A stretch of 64,000 bases of DNA. It comes from an uncultured Luteitalea sp. (lineage in GTDB: Bacteria; Acidobacteriota; Vicinamibacteria; Vicinamibacterales; Vicinamibacteraceae). Positions 37,418 to 45,116 of the stretch are shown here, piece after piece. The stretch lies in the NCBI GenBank assembly GCA_934541105.1, contig CAKTDA010000008.1, positions 1 through 64,000 of the forward strand, written 5' to 3'. Within the stretch, counting starts at the first letter, position 1; each line of letters starts with the position of its first letter. The notes beneath the pieces were generated by a model. That model was not told the DNA's origin. It saw only the letters and a program-made list of their open reading frames with translations, and searched no databases. The position numbers were made by a program, and so were the translations under genes.

Positions 37418-38789
37418 TTCCCACGACCCCCAGGCGGCGACGCATGACGCCGCGCAACAGCTCCTCGCCACGTTCCGCACCGTCGCCGCGACGATGCCGT
37501 GGTATCGCGTGCTGCTCGACGAAGCCGGCGTGAAGCCCGCCGACATACGCACGACGGCCGACCTCACGCACCTGCCGCGGCTGACAAAGCAGGCCACGTT
37601 CGATCGATTCGGCGTGCGCGCACTGGCCGCCACGACACCGGCCGCCGCGCTCGCGTCGGTCCTCACCAGTTCGGGACATGGCGGGCGCTTCTCGTTCGGG
37701 CTGATCACGCGCGACATGGATGCCGCCGGCGCCGAGGCGATCGACGGGGCGCTCGACGAGGCCTTCGAGGTCCGCTCGCGCCCGACGCTGGCGATCAATG
37801 CGCTGCCCATGGGCGTCACCTTCGGCTCAAGCGTGATGACGGTGGCCACGACGAGCGTGCGCGAGGACATGGCCGCCGCGCTCCTCGATGCCTTCGGCGC
37901 GGAGTTCGCGCAGGTCCTGGTCGTGGCCGACCCGCTCTTCCTGAAGCGGCTGCTCGATTACACGCGTGAACGCGGATTCGACTGGCGGCGCCATCGCACG
38001 CAGGTCGTGGTCGGCGAGGAAGTGTTCGGCGAGCACTTCCGAGCGTATGCCGCACGCCGGATCGGCCTCACCCCCGATCGCGAGGACGGCACCTGGCTGA
38101 TGTCGTCGATGGGCGTCGGGGAACTCGGGCTGCACCTGCTGTACGAGACGCGCGCCACGGCGGCGCTGCGGCGACTGCTCGCCGCGGATCGGCGGTTTGC
38201 CCACGACGTGCTCGGCGTGCACGGCACGCGCCACGGCGTGCCGATGTGCTTCACCTGGGAGCCGCGTCGCATCCACGTCGAAGTCGTGGACCCGGATGAG
38301 CACGGGTTCGGACGGCTGCTCGTCTCGATGCTCGATCCCGGGCTGCCGATTCCTCTGCTGCGCTACGAGACCGGCGACGTCGCGCGCCTCGTTGACGCCG
38401 CGAGCGTTCGCGATCGGCTCGAGCAACGCCACGCGAGCCTTCCGGGGCCGCTCCCCGACCGGCTCGTGCTGCTCTGCGGCCGGGTCCGCGAGGTGCTGCC
38501 CGACGGAACACACCTGACCGTGTACAAGGATGCCGTCTACGCCGACGAGCGCGTGGCCGACGTCCTGACCGGTGCGGTGCGCGTCACGTTCGACACCGCG
38601 GGTCCGACGATGCACGTGCAGCTTGCGCGCGGCGTGGCAGGTGACGCCACGGTCGCGCCGCGCCTGCACGAGGTCCTGCGGGCGTCGGCAGCGGCGGTCC
38701 CGATCAGGGTGTGGCCGTACGAACGCTTCCCGTTCGGGATGTCGCTCGATTACGAACGCAAGTTCGTGGGCTACGAGCCGCCCGCGTGA
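37407..38789 (+). CDS. PaaK-like adenylate-forming ligase (phenylacetate-CoA ligase family)
   Basis: 460 residues from GTG 37407, inside the end of the acyltransferase gene. Layout follows the PaaK-type ANL enzymes: PWYRVLLDEAGVKPADI, DLTHLPRLTKQATFD, a GSTG-like loop LTSSGHGG, VVVGEEVFGEHFR, LPIPLLRYETGDVARLVD with the ATP-binding Asp, GRVREVLPDGTHLTV and a C-terminal lid ending DYERKFVGYE. Several canonical residues of true PaaK are replaced, so the acyl substrate may differ. Overlap with a LuxI-fold acyltransferase suggests that it activates the acyl donor. It ends 11 bp before a convergent POT transporter gene. Confidence 0.75.
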   Translation: MPPDSHDPQAATHDAAQQLLATFRTVAATMPWYRVLLDEAGVKPADIRTTADLTHLPRLTKQATFDRFGVRALAATTPAAALASVLTSSGHGGRFSFGLITRDMDAAGAEAIDGALDEAFEVRSRPTLAINALPMGVTFGSSVMTVATTSVREDMAAALLDAFGAEFAQVLVVADPLFLKRLLDYTRERGFDWRRHRTQVVVGEEVFGEHFRAYAARRIGLTPDREDGTWLMSSMGVGELGLHLLYETRATAALRRLLAADRRFAHDVLGVHGTRHGVPMCFTWEPRRIHVEVVDPDEHGFGRLLVSMLDPGLPIPLLRYETGDVARLVDAASVRDRLEQRHASLPGPLPDRLVLLCGRVREVLPDGTHLTVYKDAVYADERVADVLTGAVRVTFDTAGPTMHVQLARGVAGDATVAPRLHEVLRASAAAVPIRVWPYERFPFGMSLDYERKFVGYEPPA

Positions 38790-38799
38790 CGCCCCGCGG

Positions 38800-40305
38800 C
38801 TACTTCACGCCGTGCATCAGCCGGTTGAGGAGTGGCGCGACGAGCAGCAGGATGCCTCCGGAGATCAGCAGGGCCCAGAAGCCGAACGTGTACCCGCTCA
38901 GCGCCGAGGCGGTCGTCATCCCCGTCTCCCCGCTGACGTATCCGGCGAAGATGCCCGAGAGGTTGTTGCCGATCCCCGTCGAGAGGAACCAGCCGCCCAT
39001 GCCAAAGCCCACGAGCCGCACGGGCGCGAGCTTGGTGACCATCGAGAGCCCGATTGGCGAAAGGCACAGCTCACCGACCGACTGGATCACGTAGACCATG
39101 AAGAGCGTCCAGAAGGGGATCGTCCCCTCGGCGCTCACGAGGCTCGAGAGCGCGAACATCAGCAGCAGGAACGCGAGCCCGTTGAACACGAGCCCCAGGC
39201 CGAACTTGCGCGGGATCGACGGGTTCCACGGCCCGAGCTTCACCCACGTCCAGGCCACCACCGGCGCCAGCGTGATGATCGCCGTCGAGTTCACCGACTG
39301 GAACCAGCCCACCGGGAAGACCCAGTCGCCGAACGTGCGATCGACGATCCGGTCGGCGAGGAACGTGAACGAACTGCCCGCCTGCTCGAAGAACATCCAG
39401 AACAGCACGTTGAACGCGAAGATGATCAGCATCGCGATCGCCTTGTCGCGCGCCACCGGCCCGTTGCGCACGCCCTCGGCCAGCAGCAGGGCGCACAGCC
39501 CGACGAACATCGCCGTCAGCACGTACTGCAGGGCCGTGGCGCCGAGCTGCGCGAGGAGGACCCACGTCACGGGAATCGCCAGCACGCAACCGGCCGCCAC
39601 ATAGGCCACCGTCGCCGGGCTCTCGCGTCCCGGGATGGGCGAACCGATGCCCTTCAGCTGCGTGCGGCCGAACCAGAACCACACGAGGCTGACGATCATG
39701 CCGACACCCGACGCGATGAAGACGTACTTGTACGCCGGCATTGCCGCGGTGCCGAACACCTGCTCGGCGAGCCAGCCGGTGAGGATCGGGGCCAGGAACG
39801 CGCCCGCGTTGATCCCCATGTAGAAGATCGTGAAGCCCGAGTCGCGACGCTCGTCGCCTGGGGCGTAGAGCTTGCCCACCATCGTCGAGATGTTCGGCTT
39901 GAAGAGCCCGTTGCCGACGATGACCGTCGCCAGGCCGAACTCGAAGATGCGCGCGTCGGGAATGGCAATCGCGAACAGTCCCGCCGCCATCACGACCGCG
40001 CCGAGCAGGATCGACCGCTGGTAGCCGAGGATCCTGTCGGCGACGTAGCCCCCGAAGATGGCCGCCGCGTACACGAGCGCGAGATAGGCGCCGTACGTGC
40101 GGGCTGCCGGCTCCTCCCCCGTGGGGTTGCCGCCGTGGAACTGCGCGACGATGTAGAGGACCAGGGCCCAGCGGATGCCGTAGAAGGCGAACCGCTCCCA
40201 GAACTCGGTCATGAACAGCATCCACAGCGGACGCGGGTGGCCCATGACCTGCCCGAATGCCGGGATCGGCGCTTCGGGACTGTTCGATCGCGTATCGACG
40301 CTCAT
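38800..40305 (-). CDS. POT/PTR2-family proton-coupled oligopeptide transporter
   Basis: 501 residues with about 14 hydrophobic segments. The family signature is present at the N-terminus (MTEFWERFAFYGIRWALVLY, the ExxERFxYYG motif for proton coupling), then GGYVADRILGYQRSILLGA and FYMGINAGAFLAPILTGWLAE (the PTR2 FYxxINxG signature). It imports di- or tripeptides with protons across the inner membrane. GGGGAG lies 7 nt before the ATG at 40305. It is divergent from the PEP carboxylase gene over 107 bp. Confidence 0.92.
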   Translation of the reverse strand: MSVDTRSNSPEAPIPAFGQVMGHPRPLWMLFMTEFWERFAFYGIRWALVLYIVAQFHGGNPTGEEPAARTYGAYLALVYAAAIFGGYVADRILGYQRSILLGAVVMAAGLFAIAIPDARIFEFGLATVIVGNGLFKPNISTMVGKLYAPGDERRDSGFTIFYMGINAGAFLAPILTGWLAEQVFGTAAMPAYKYVFIASGVGMIVSLVWFWFGRTQLKGIGSPIPGRESPATVAYVAAGCVLAIPVTWVLLAQLGATALQYVLTAMFVGLCALLLAEGVRNGPVARDKAIAMLIIFAFNVLFWMFFEQAGSSFTFLADRIVDRTFGDWVFPVGWFQSVNSTAIITLAPVVAWTWVKLGPWNPSIPRKFGLGLVFNGLAFLLLMFALSSLVSAEGTIPFWTLFMVYVIQSVGELCLSPIGLSMVTKLAPVRLVGFGMGGWFLSTGIGNNLSGIFAGYVSGETGMTTASALSGYTFGFWALLISGGILLLVAPLLNRLMHGVK

Positions 40306-40400
40306 GCCGTCTCCCCGGGTCGCGGCTCGACCGCGGCGAGGACCCGCGCGGCTGGCGACATGACCGAGAGAAATAGCACAGGTGCCTCCGGATCGCGGCC

Positions 40401-40406
40401 TAGAAT
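40401..40406 (+). promoter_or_regulatory. -10 element of ppc, leaderless arrangement
   Basis: TAGAAT lies 6 nt before ATG 40413, with only a G-run between. Transcription would start at or beside the start codon. Confidence 0.5.
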
Positions 40407-40412
40407 GGGGGG

Positions 40413-42950
40413 ATGCCCCTGGCGCCGCCGCCCGTTCACGACTCGCAGGGCCCGCTTCGCCGCGACATCCGCCTCCTTGGTGCGCTCCTCGGGCAGGTGA
40501 TTCTCGAGCAGGAAGGACAGGCGCTCTACGACGTCGAGGAGCGCGTCCGCCAGACGTCCCGCCGCGGCAACTACGAGGACGTGCGCGCCATCGTCACGGG
40601 GATGCCGGTGGACGAGCAGGGGCGCCTCGTGCGTGCCTTCTCGCTCTACTTCCAACTCGCCAACCTTGCCGAGCAGCACCACCGCATCAGGCGCCGGCGA
40701 CAGTATGCCGTCGAACGCCGCGTCGCCGCCGAGTCCCTCGATGCCGCCTTTCGCGAACTCCATGGCGGTGGCGTCACCGATGCCCAGTTGCGGGATGCCG
40801 CCCGGCGCATCTCGCTCGAACTGGTGCTGACGGCGCACCCGACCGAGGCGACGCGGCGCACGGTGCTCTCGGCGCAGGTGCAGATCAGCGAACTGCTGCA
40901 CCGGCTCGACGATCCGCAGCTCTCCGAGCCCGGCCGACGCGACATCGAGGACGCGCTGGCCGAGCAGATCACCGCGCTCTGGCAGACCGACGAGACCCGC
41001 GCCAAGCGCCCGCGCGTGGTGGACGAGATCCGCCACGGCCTCTGGTTCTTCGAGCAGAGCCTGTTCGACGTGGCGCCCGCACTCGTCGGCGACTACCGGC
41101 GCCGCATCCCGGGCGCGCCGCTGCCGCTGCGATTCGGCAGCTGGATTGGCGGTGACCAGGACGGCAATCCCAACGCGGGCCCCGCCACCTTGCGTGCTGC
41201 CGCCGACCGCGCACGCGACCTGGTGCTGCGCCGCTACGCCGACGAGGTGCGCGAGATGGCCCGCACGCTCGGCGTCTCGCGCGCGCTCGTGGACGTCAAC
41301 GAGGCGCTGCTCACGTCGATTGCCGCCGACGAGCAGCGGCTCGCCGATGCCTCGCCGACCGACAGCAGCGCGTCGGCCGACGACGAGCCGTACCGCCGCA
41401 AGCTGTGGCTGATGCACCACCGGCTGGTGGCCACGGCGGAGAACCAGCCGGGCGGATACGGACACGTCCATGAGTTTGTCGCCGACCTCGAGGTGATCGA
41501 CGCCTCGCTGCGGGCGCACCGCGGCGAGCGCATCGCCAACGGGCGGCTGGCATCGCTGCGGCGGCAGGTGGAGCTGTTCGGGTTCCACGTCGCGAAGCTC
41601 GACGTGCGCGTGCACGTGCGCGACCTTGCCGCGCAGCCCGATCGCGTGCGCGAGTCGTTACGCGTCGTGAAGGACCTGCAGCGCCAGCACGGCCCGGCCG
41701 CCTGCGACACCCTCATCCTGTCTGGCACGACGAGCGCCGAGCCGGTGCTGACCGCGTCGGCGATGGCACGAGAGGCGGGGCTCACGCTGTCGGTCGTGCC
41801 ATTGTTCGAGTCCATCGACGACCTGCAGCGCGCCGGCAGCATCGTCGAGAGCCTCGTCACCGCGCCGGAGTTCGCTGCCGTGCTCGACGCGCGGCGACGA
41901 CGCCTCGAGGTGATGGTCGGCTATTCGGATTCGGCAAAGGACGGCGGCTACCTGGCGGCGCAGTGGGAAATCTACCGGGCGCAGGAGGATCTCTCGGCCG
42001 TCGCGGCGAAGCACCGCATCGAGCTCACGATCTTCCACGGGCGCGGCGGCAGCACGGGCCGGGGCGGCGGGCCGACGCACGCGGCCATCCTCGCGCAGCC
42101 GGGTGGGCATGCGCGCGGGCGCCTGAAGCTCACCGAGCAGGGCGAGACGATCTCGTTCAAGTACGGCCTGCCAGGCCTTGCCTACCGCAACCTCGAGGCG
42201 GCGCTCTCGGCCACGCTGCTGTCGGTGTTCCCGTCGGTCGTCGGGTCGAGTGCGCCGGCGTTCGGCCGCGAGTTGATGCAGCAGGCGGCACGCACGTCCG
42301 AACAGGCGTTCCGCAGCTTCGTGTGGCAGAACCCGTCGTTCGTGCCGTTCTTCCGAGCGTTCACGCCGGTGGACGAGCTCGCGCTGCTCGAGATCGGCTC
42401 ACGCCCGGCGCGACGGCCGTCGGCCGACGCCGAGTACCTGCAGTCGCTGCGGGCGATCCCGTGGGTGTTCTCGTGGACGCAGAACCGGTCGTTGCTCCCG
42501 GCGTGGTACGGCTGCGGCGCGGGCCTGGCGCCGCTCGTCGAGACCGCCGACGGGCTGGCGCAGTTGCGGCGCCTCTACCGCGAATGGCCGTTCTTCCGAT
42601 CGATCGTCGAGAACCTCGAGATGACGCTGGCCAAGTCGAGCCTCGACATCGCGCGCAGCTACCTCGATCTGGTGCCGGCTGACGCCGACCCGGCCGGCCA
42701 CTTCGCCCGCATCGCCGAGGAGCACGCGCGCACCACCGACGTCGTCCTCCGCATCGTCGAGGCCGACACACTGCTCGACAGGCACCCTGTCGTGCAGCGG
42801 GCGATTCACCTGCGCAACCCGTACGTGAACCCGATCAACGCGATGCAGGTCGCGCTGCTGCGGGCGTACCGGAACGGCGACCCGGATGCCGTCCGCCCGC
42901 TCGTCCGCGCGATCGCCGGCATCACGGCCGGACTGCGGAACTCGGGGTAG
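40413..42950 (+). CDS. ppc: Phosphoenolpyruvate carboxylase
   Basis: 845 residues. It fixes bicarbonate onto phosphoenolpyruvate to give oxaloacetate, refilling the TCA cycle. Catalytic motifs are intact: His142 in VLTAHPTEATRRT, GSWIGGDQDGNPN, VMVGYSDSAKDGGY, the glycine-rich FHGRGGSTGRGGGP loop, and the C-terminal NAMQVALLRAYR plus GITAGLRNSG. Length is a little below the 880-930 residues of typical enterobacterial enzymes but within the family. It is cytosolic and stands alone with its own promoter. Confidence 0.95.
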   Translation: MPLAPPPVHDSQGPLRRDIRLLGALLGQVILEQEGQALYDVEERVRQTSRRGNYEDVRAIVTGMPVDEQGRLVRAFSLYFQLANLAEQHHRIRRRRQYAVERRVAAESLDAAFRELHGGGVTDAQLRDAARRISLELVLTAHPTEATRRTVLSAQVQISELLHRLDDPQLSEPGRRDIEDALAEQITALWQTDETRAKRPRVVDEIRHGLWFFEQSLFDVAPALVGDYRRRIPGAPLPLRFGSWIGGDQDGNPNAGPATLRAAADRARDLVLRRYADEVREMARTLGVSRALVDVNEALLTSIAADEQRLADASPTDSSASADDEPYRRKLWLMHHRLVATAENQPGGYGHVHEFVADLEVIDASLRAHRGERIANGRLASLRRQVELFGFHVAKLDVRVHVRDLAAQPDRVRESLRVVKDLQRQHGPAACDTLILSGTTSAEPVLTASAMAREAGLTLSVVPLFESIDDLQRAGSIVESLVTAPEFAAVLDARRRRLEVMVGYSDSAKDGGYLAAQWEIYRAQEDLSAVAAKHRIELTIFHGRGGSTGRGGGPTHAAILAQPGGHARGRLKLTEQGETISFKYGLPGLAYRNLEAALSATLLSVFPSVVGSSAPAFGRELMQQAARTSEQAFRSFVWQNPSFVPFFRAFTPVDELALLEIGSRPARRPSADAEYLQSLRAIPWVFSWTQNRSLLPAWYGCGAGLAPLVETADGLAQLRRLYREWPFFRSIVENLEMTLAKSSLDIARSYLDLVPADADPAGHFARIAEEHARTTDVVLRIVEADTLLDRHPVVQRAIHLRNPYVNPINAMQVALLRAYRNGDPDAVRPLVRAIAGITAGLRNSG

Positions 42951-43018
42951 GTACCGAACGGCGAACGCCGAACGACGAGCACGGGCGCCCGCACGGGGCG
43001 CGATCGAGGAGCGCGCTC

Positions 43019-43049
43019 GAATCCCGAATCCCGAGTCCCGAGTCCCGAG
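43019..43049. repeat. 7-bp tandem repeats between convergent genes
   Basis: Four tandem units of AATCCCG / AGTCCCG abut the stop codon of the leftward esterase gene. The rest of the 99-bp spacer (from 42954) has an 8-bp quasi-repeat of the form CGAACGGC / CGAACGCC / CGAACGAC. No T-tailed terminator is seen. Confidence 0.7.
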
Positions 43050-43751
43050 CTACATGTGCGCGGTGGCTGACGGGTTGACGAGGCGCGAGACGAAGCGGCC
43101 CACTTCGCGGCCGACGCCGTCGGACCACGTGTGGCCGCCATCCACCTCGTACGGCTCGACGGCGACGAAGCGGTTGGCGAGCATGTCGAGGTCGGCCTGG
43201 AACTGCGCGGAGGTGTAGTGCATGTCGTCCCGGCCGCGGCCGAGCAGCACGGGCGGGCACTGGGTCAGCGGCCGCACGCCGAGTTCGGGCGGCACGTCGC
43301 CGCCGAACACGGCAAGGCCGTCGATGCGGCGCGCGCCGAGCACTGCGGCGCGCCAGGCCATGGAGACGCCCTGCGAGTAGCCGACGTAGACGAGCGCCTG
43401 CGGCTCGCCGTTCTGGTGAATCGCCTCGGTGATCACGCTGCGCACGTACCGCAGGTTGTCCTCGATGGCTTCGTCACGCTGCTGTGACGTCATCCAGGAG
43501 GCCACGACCTGCCGGTCGCGGCCATAGAACGCATGCAGGCCCTGGATGCTGACGAGCGTCCAGCGGGCGAGGTCGGCAATCGCCTCGAGGCGGGCCATGT
43601 GCGTGTCGGCCGATTCCCCGTACCCGTGGAAGCCGACGGCAAGCGGCGCATTGCGGATGGGGCCATGCGACGGCGTCTCGGGAATTCGCAGCAGGTACCG
43701 TCCGTGTACGGGAGTGACGATCGAATGTTCGCGAGGCGGGGACGACGACAT
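43050..43751 (-). CDS. Alpha/beta-hydrolase, carboxylesterase/PHB-depolymerase-like
   Basis: 233 residues from ATG 43751. The fold is shown by PLAVGFHGYGESADTHM (oxyanion loop), the nucleophile elbow VGYSQGVSMAWRAAVLGARR with Ser in GYSQG, LGRGRDDMHYT (acid) and DGGHTW (His). This looks like the short cytosolic esterase/phospholipase group (YpfH/carboxylesterase 2-like). The substrate cannot be assigned. The start is divergent from the phosphoesterase gene across 29 bp with a shared -10 region. Confidence 0.78.
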   Translation of the reverse strand: MSSSPPREHSIVTPVHGRYLLRIPETPSHGPIRNAPLAVGFHGYGESADTHMARLEAIADLARWTLVSIQGLHAFYGRDRQVVASWMTSQQRDEAIEDNLRYVRSVITEAIHQNGEPQALVYVGYSQGVSMAWRAAVLGARRIDGLAVFGGDVPPELGVRPLTQCPPVLLGRGRDDMHYTSAQFQADLDMLANRFVAVEPYEVDGGHTWSDGVGREVGRFVSRLVNPSATAHM

Positions 43752-43765
43752 GACTGGCCGCCCGC

Positions 43766-43772
43766 TACAATA
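43766..43772. promoter_or_regulatory. Symmetric -10 element for two divergent genes
   Basis: TACAATA reads TACAAT on the plus strand, 9 nt before ATG 43781, and TATTGT on the minus strand, 15 nt before ATG 43751. One AT-rich element thus serves both directions in a 29-bp intergenic gap. Confidence 0.55.
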
Positions 43773-43780
43773 CAAGACCC

Positions 43781-44254
43781 ATGCCGATCACGGTTGGGCT
43801 CATTTCCGACACGCACGGGCTGCTGCGTGCCTCCGCCATGTACGCGCTCGAAGGCGTGCACCTGATTTTGCACGCCGGCGACGTCGGCGGCCGCGATGTG
43901 CTCATCGAACTCGGTGCACTTGCCCCCGTGCATGCGGTCTACGGTAACGTGGACGACATCCATACACCCGAGCTCGAAGCCCACCGCTGGCTGACGCTGG
44001 AGGGATTGCAGATTCATGTCAGCCACGGGCACGAACTCGGGCGCCCCACGCCCGACGCCGCGCTGCACGCATACGCCGACGCCGACGTGATCGTCTTCGG
44101 CCACACCCACCGCGCGCTCGTGCACCGTGCCGGCCGCCGGTTGGTGGTCAACCCCGGCGCCGCCGGCCCGAAGCGCTTCGACGTGGTGCCCTCGGTGGCC
44201 CGCCTGCACCTCGCCCAGGGCGAGGCCGATGTCGAGATCGTGCCGATCGATTGA
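43781..44254 (+). CDS. YfcE/MJ0936-type metallophosphoesterase
   Basis: 157 residues with all calcineurin-like metal motifs: GLISDTHG (Asp10, His12), ILHAGDVGG, AVYGNVDD, HVSHGHE and FGHTHRA. This small single-domain group hydrolyses phosphodiesters in vitro; the true substrate is generally unknown. The gene starts leaderless after TACAAT and ends at a GC hairpin. Confidence 0.92.
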   Translation: MPITVGLISDTHGLLRASAMYALEGVHLILHAGDVGGRDVLIELGALAPVHAVYGNVDDIHTPELEAHRWLTLEGLQIHVSHGHELGRPTPDAALHAYADADVIVFGHTHRALVHRAGRRLVVNPGAAGPKRFDVVPSVARLHLAQGEADVEIVPID

Positions 44255-44271
44255 GCCGGGTACCCCCCGGC
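44255..44271 (+). terminator. GC hairpin just after the phosphoesterase stop
   Basis: GCCGGG and CCCGGC pair around a 5-nt loop directly after the TGA, followed by the pyrimidine-rich CTTTCCTTCC. A plausible weak terminator. Confidence 0.5.
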
Positions 44272-44275
44272 CTTT

Positions 44276-44342
44276 CCTTCCGACTTCCGCCTTCGGACTT
44301 CCTTCCGACTTCCGCCTTTGACCTTTCCTTCGATCTTAAGAC
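44276..44342. repeat. Pyrimidine-rich tandem repeats in convergent spacer
   Basis: CCTTCCGACTTCCGCCTT occurs twice at a 25-bp spacing (44276 and 44301), followed by CTTAAGACT-type 8-9-bp units from 44335 that run into the last codons of pgl. The strong strand bias (C/T on plus) is unlike the rest of the window. Confidence 0.75.
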
Positions 44343-45116
44343 TTAAGACTTCAGACTTTCCCCAAACAACGCCTCCCGATCGACGAACCAGGCGACGTCG
44401 CCCTCGACGTGGTGCAGCAGGGTCGCCGGCGCATCGGCGAGCGGCACATCCTCGGCGAGGACGCGACGCAGCGCGGCGTGCTTGTCGGCGCCTGTCACCA
44501 GCACCAGGACGGCGCGCGCGTCGCGAATCGCCGCGCGCGTGATCGTGAGGCGCCACGTGTCGAGCGACGGGACGTGGACGGCGGCAGCGAGCGGCTCTTC
44601 TCCCTCGCCCTCGTGCGGCGCGAGCAGCGGCGATCCGGGAAAGATGGATGCCGTGTGCGCGTCGGCTCCCATGCCGAGCAGGACGACATCGAGGGCCGGC
44701 ACGACGCGATCCTGGCGTTTCGCCAGCGCCCGCAGCGCATCGTCGTACGCCGCCGCCGAGGCGGCGGGCTCGGCCTCGCCCTCGAGACGATGCACGTGGT
44801 CCTCGGGAATCGGCACCGACGCCAGGAGTGTCTCGTGCGCGAGCCGGTAGTTGCTGTCGGCGTGGTCGGGCGGCACCGTGCGCTCGTCGCCGAACCAGGC
44901 GTGGACGTATGGCCAGCCATCGAACGGGCGCGACGCGAGCGTCCGGTACATGGCCGCCGGCGTGCGTCCGCCGGCGAGCACGAGATGCGCCTCGCCGCGC
45001 CACGCGATTGCCGCATCGAGCAGCGCAAGCACTTCACTTGCCGCGGCCGCGGCGACGTCCTCGGCGGACGCGGCAAGCCGGAGGACGGCACCGCGAGGCA
45101 TCGGCGTCTCGCTCAT
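44343..45116 (-). CDS. pgl: 6-phosphogluconolactonase
   Basis: 257 residues of the SugarP_isomerase/lactonase fold. It hydrolyses 6-phosphogluconolactone to 6-phosphogluconate, the second step of the oxidative pentose phosphate pathway. Visible motifs are HLVLAGGRTPAAMYRTL, HAWFGDERTVPPDHADSNY, LLGMGADAHTASIFPGSP, LTITRAAIRDARAVLVLVTG and a C-terminal VAWFVDREA. ATG 45116 overlaps the zwf stop by 4 nt. The three genes pgi, zwf and pgl form one coupled operon read leftward. Confidence 0.93.
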   Translation of the reverse strand: MSETPMPRGAVLRLAASAEDVAAAAASEVLALLDAAIAWRGEAHLVLAGGRTPAAMYRTLASRPFDGWPYVHAWFGDERTVPPDHADSNYRLAHETLLASVPIPEDHVHRLEGEAEPAASAAAYDDALRALAKRQDRVVPALDVVLLGMGADAHTASIFPGSPLLAPHEGEGEEPLAAAVHVPSLDTWRLTITRAAIRDARAVLVLVTGADKHAALRRVLAEDVPLADAPATLLHHVEGDVAWFVDREALFGESLKS

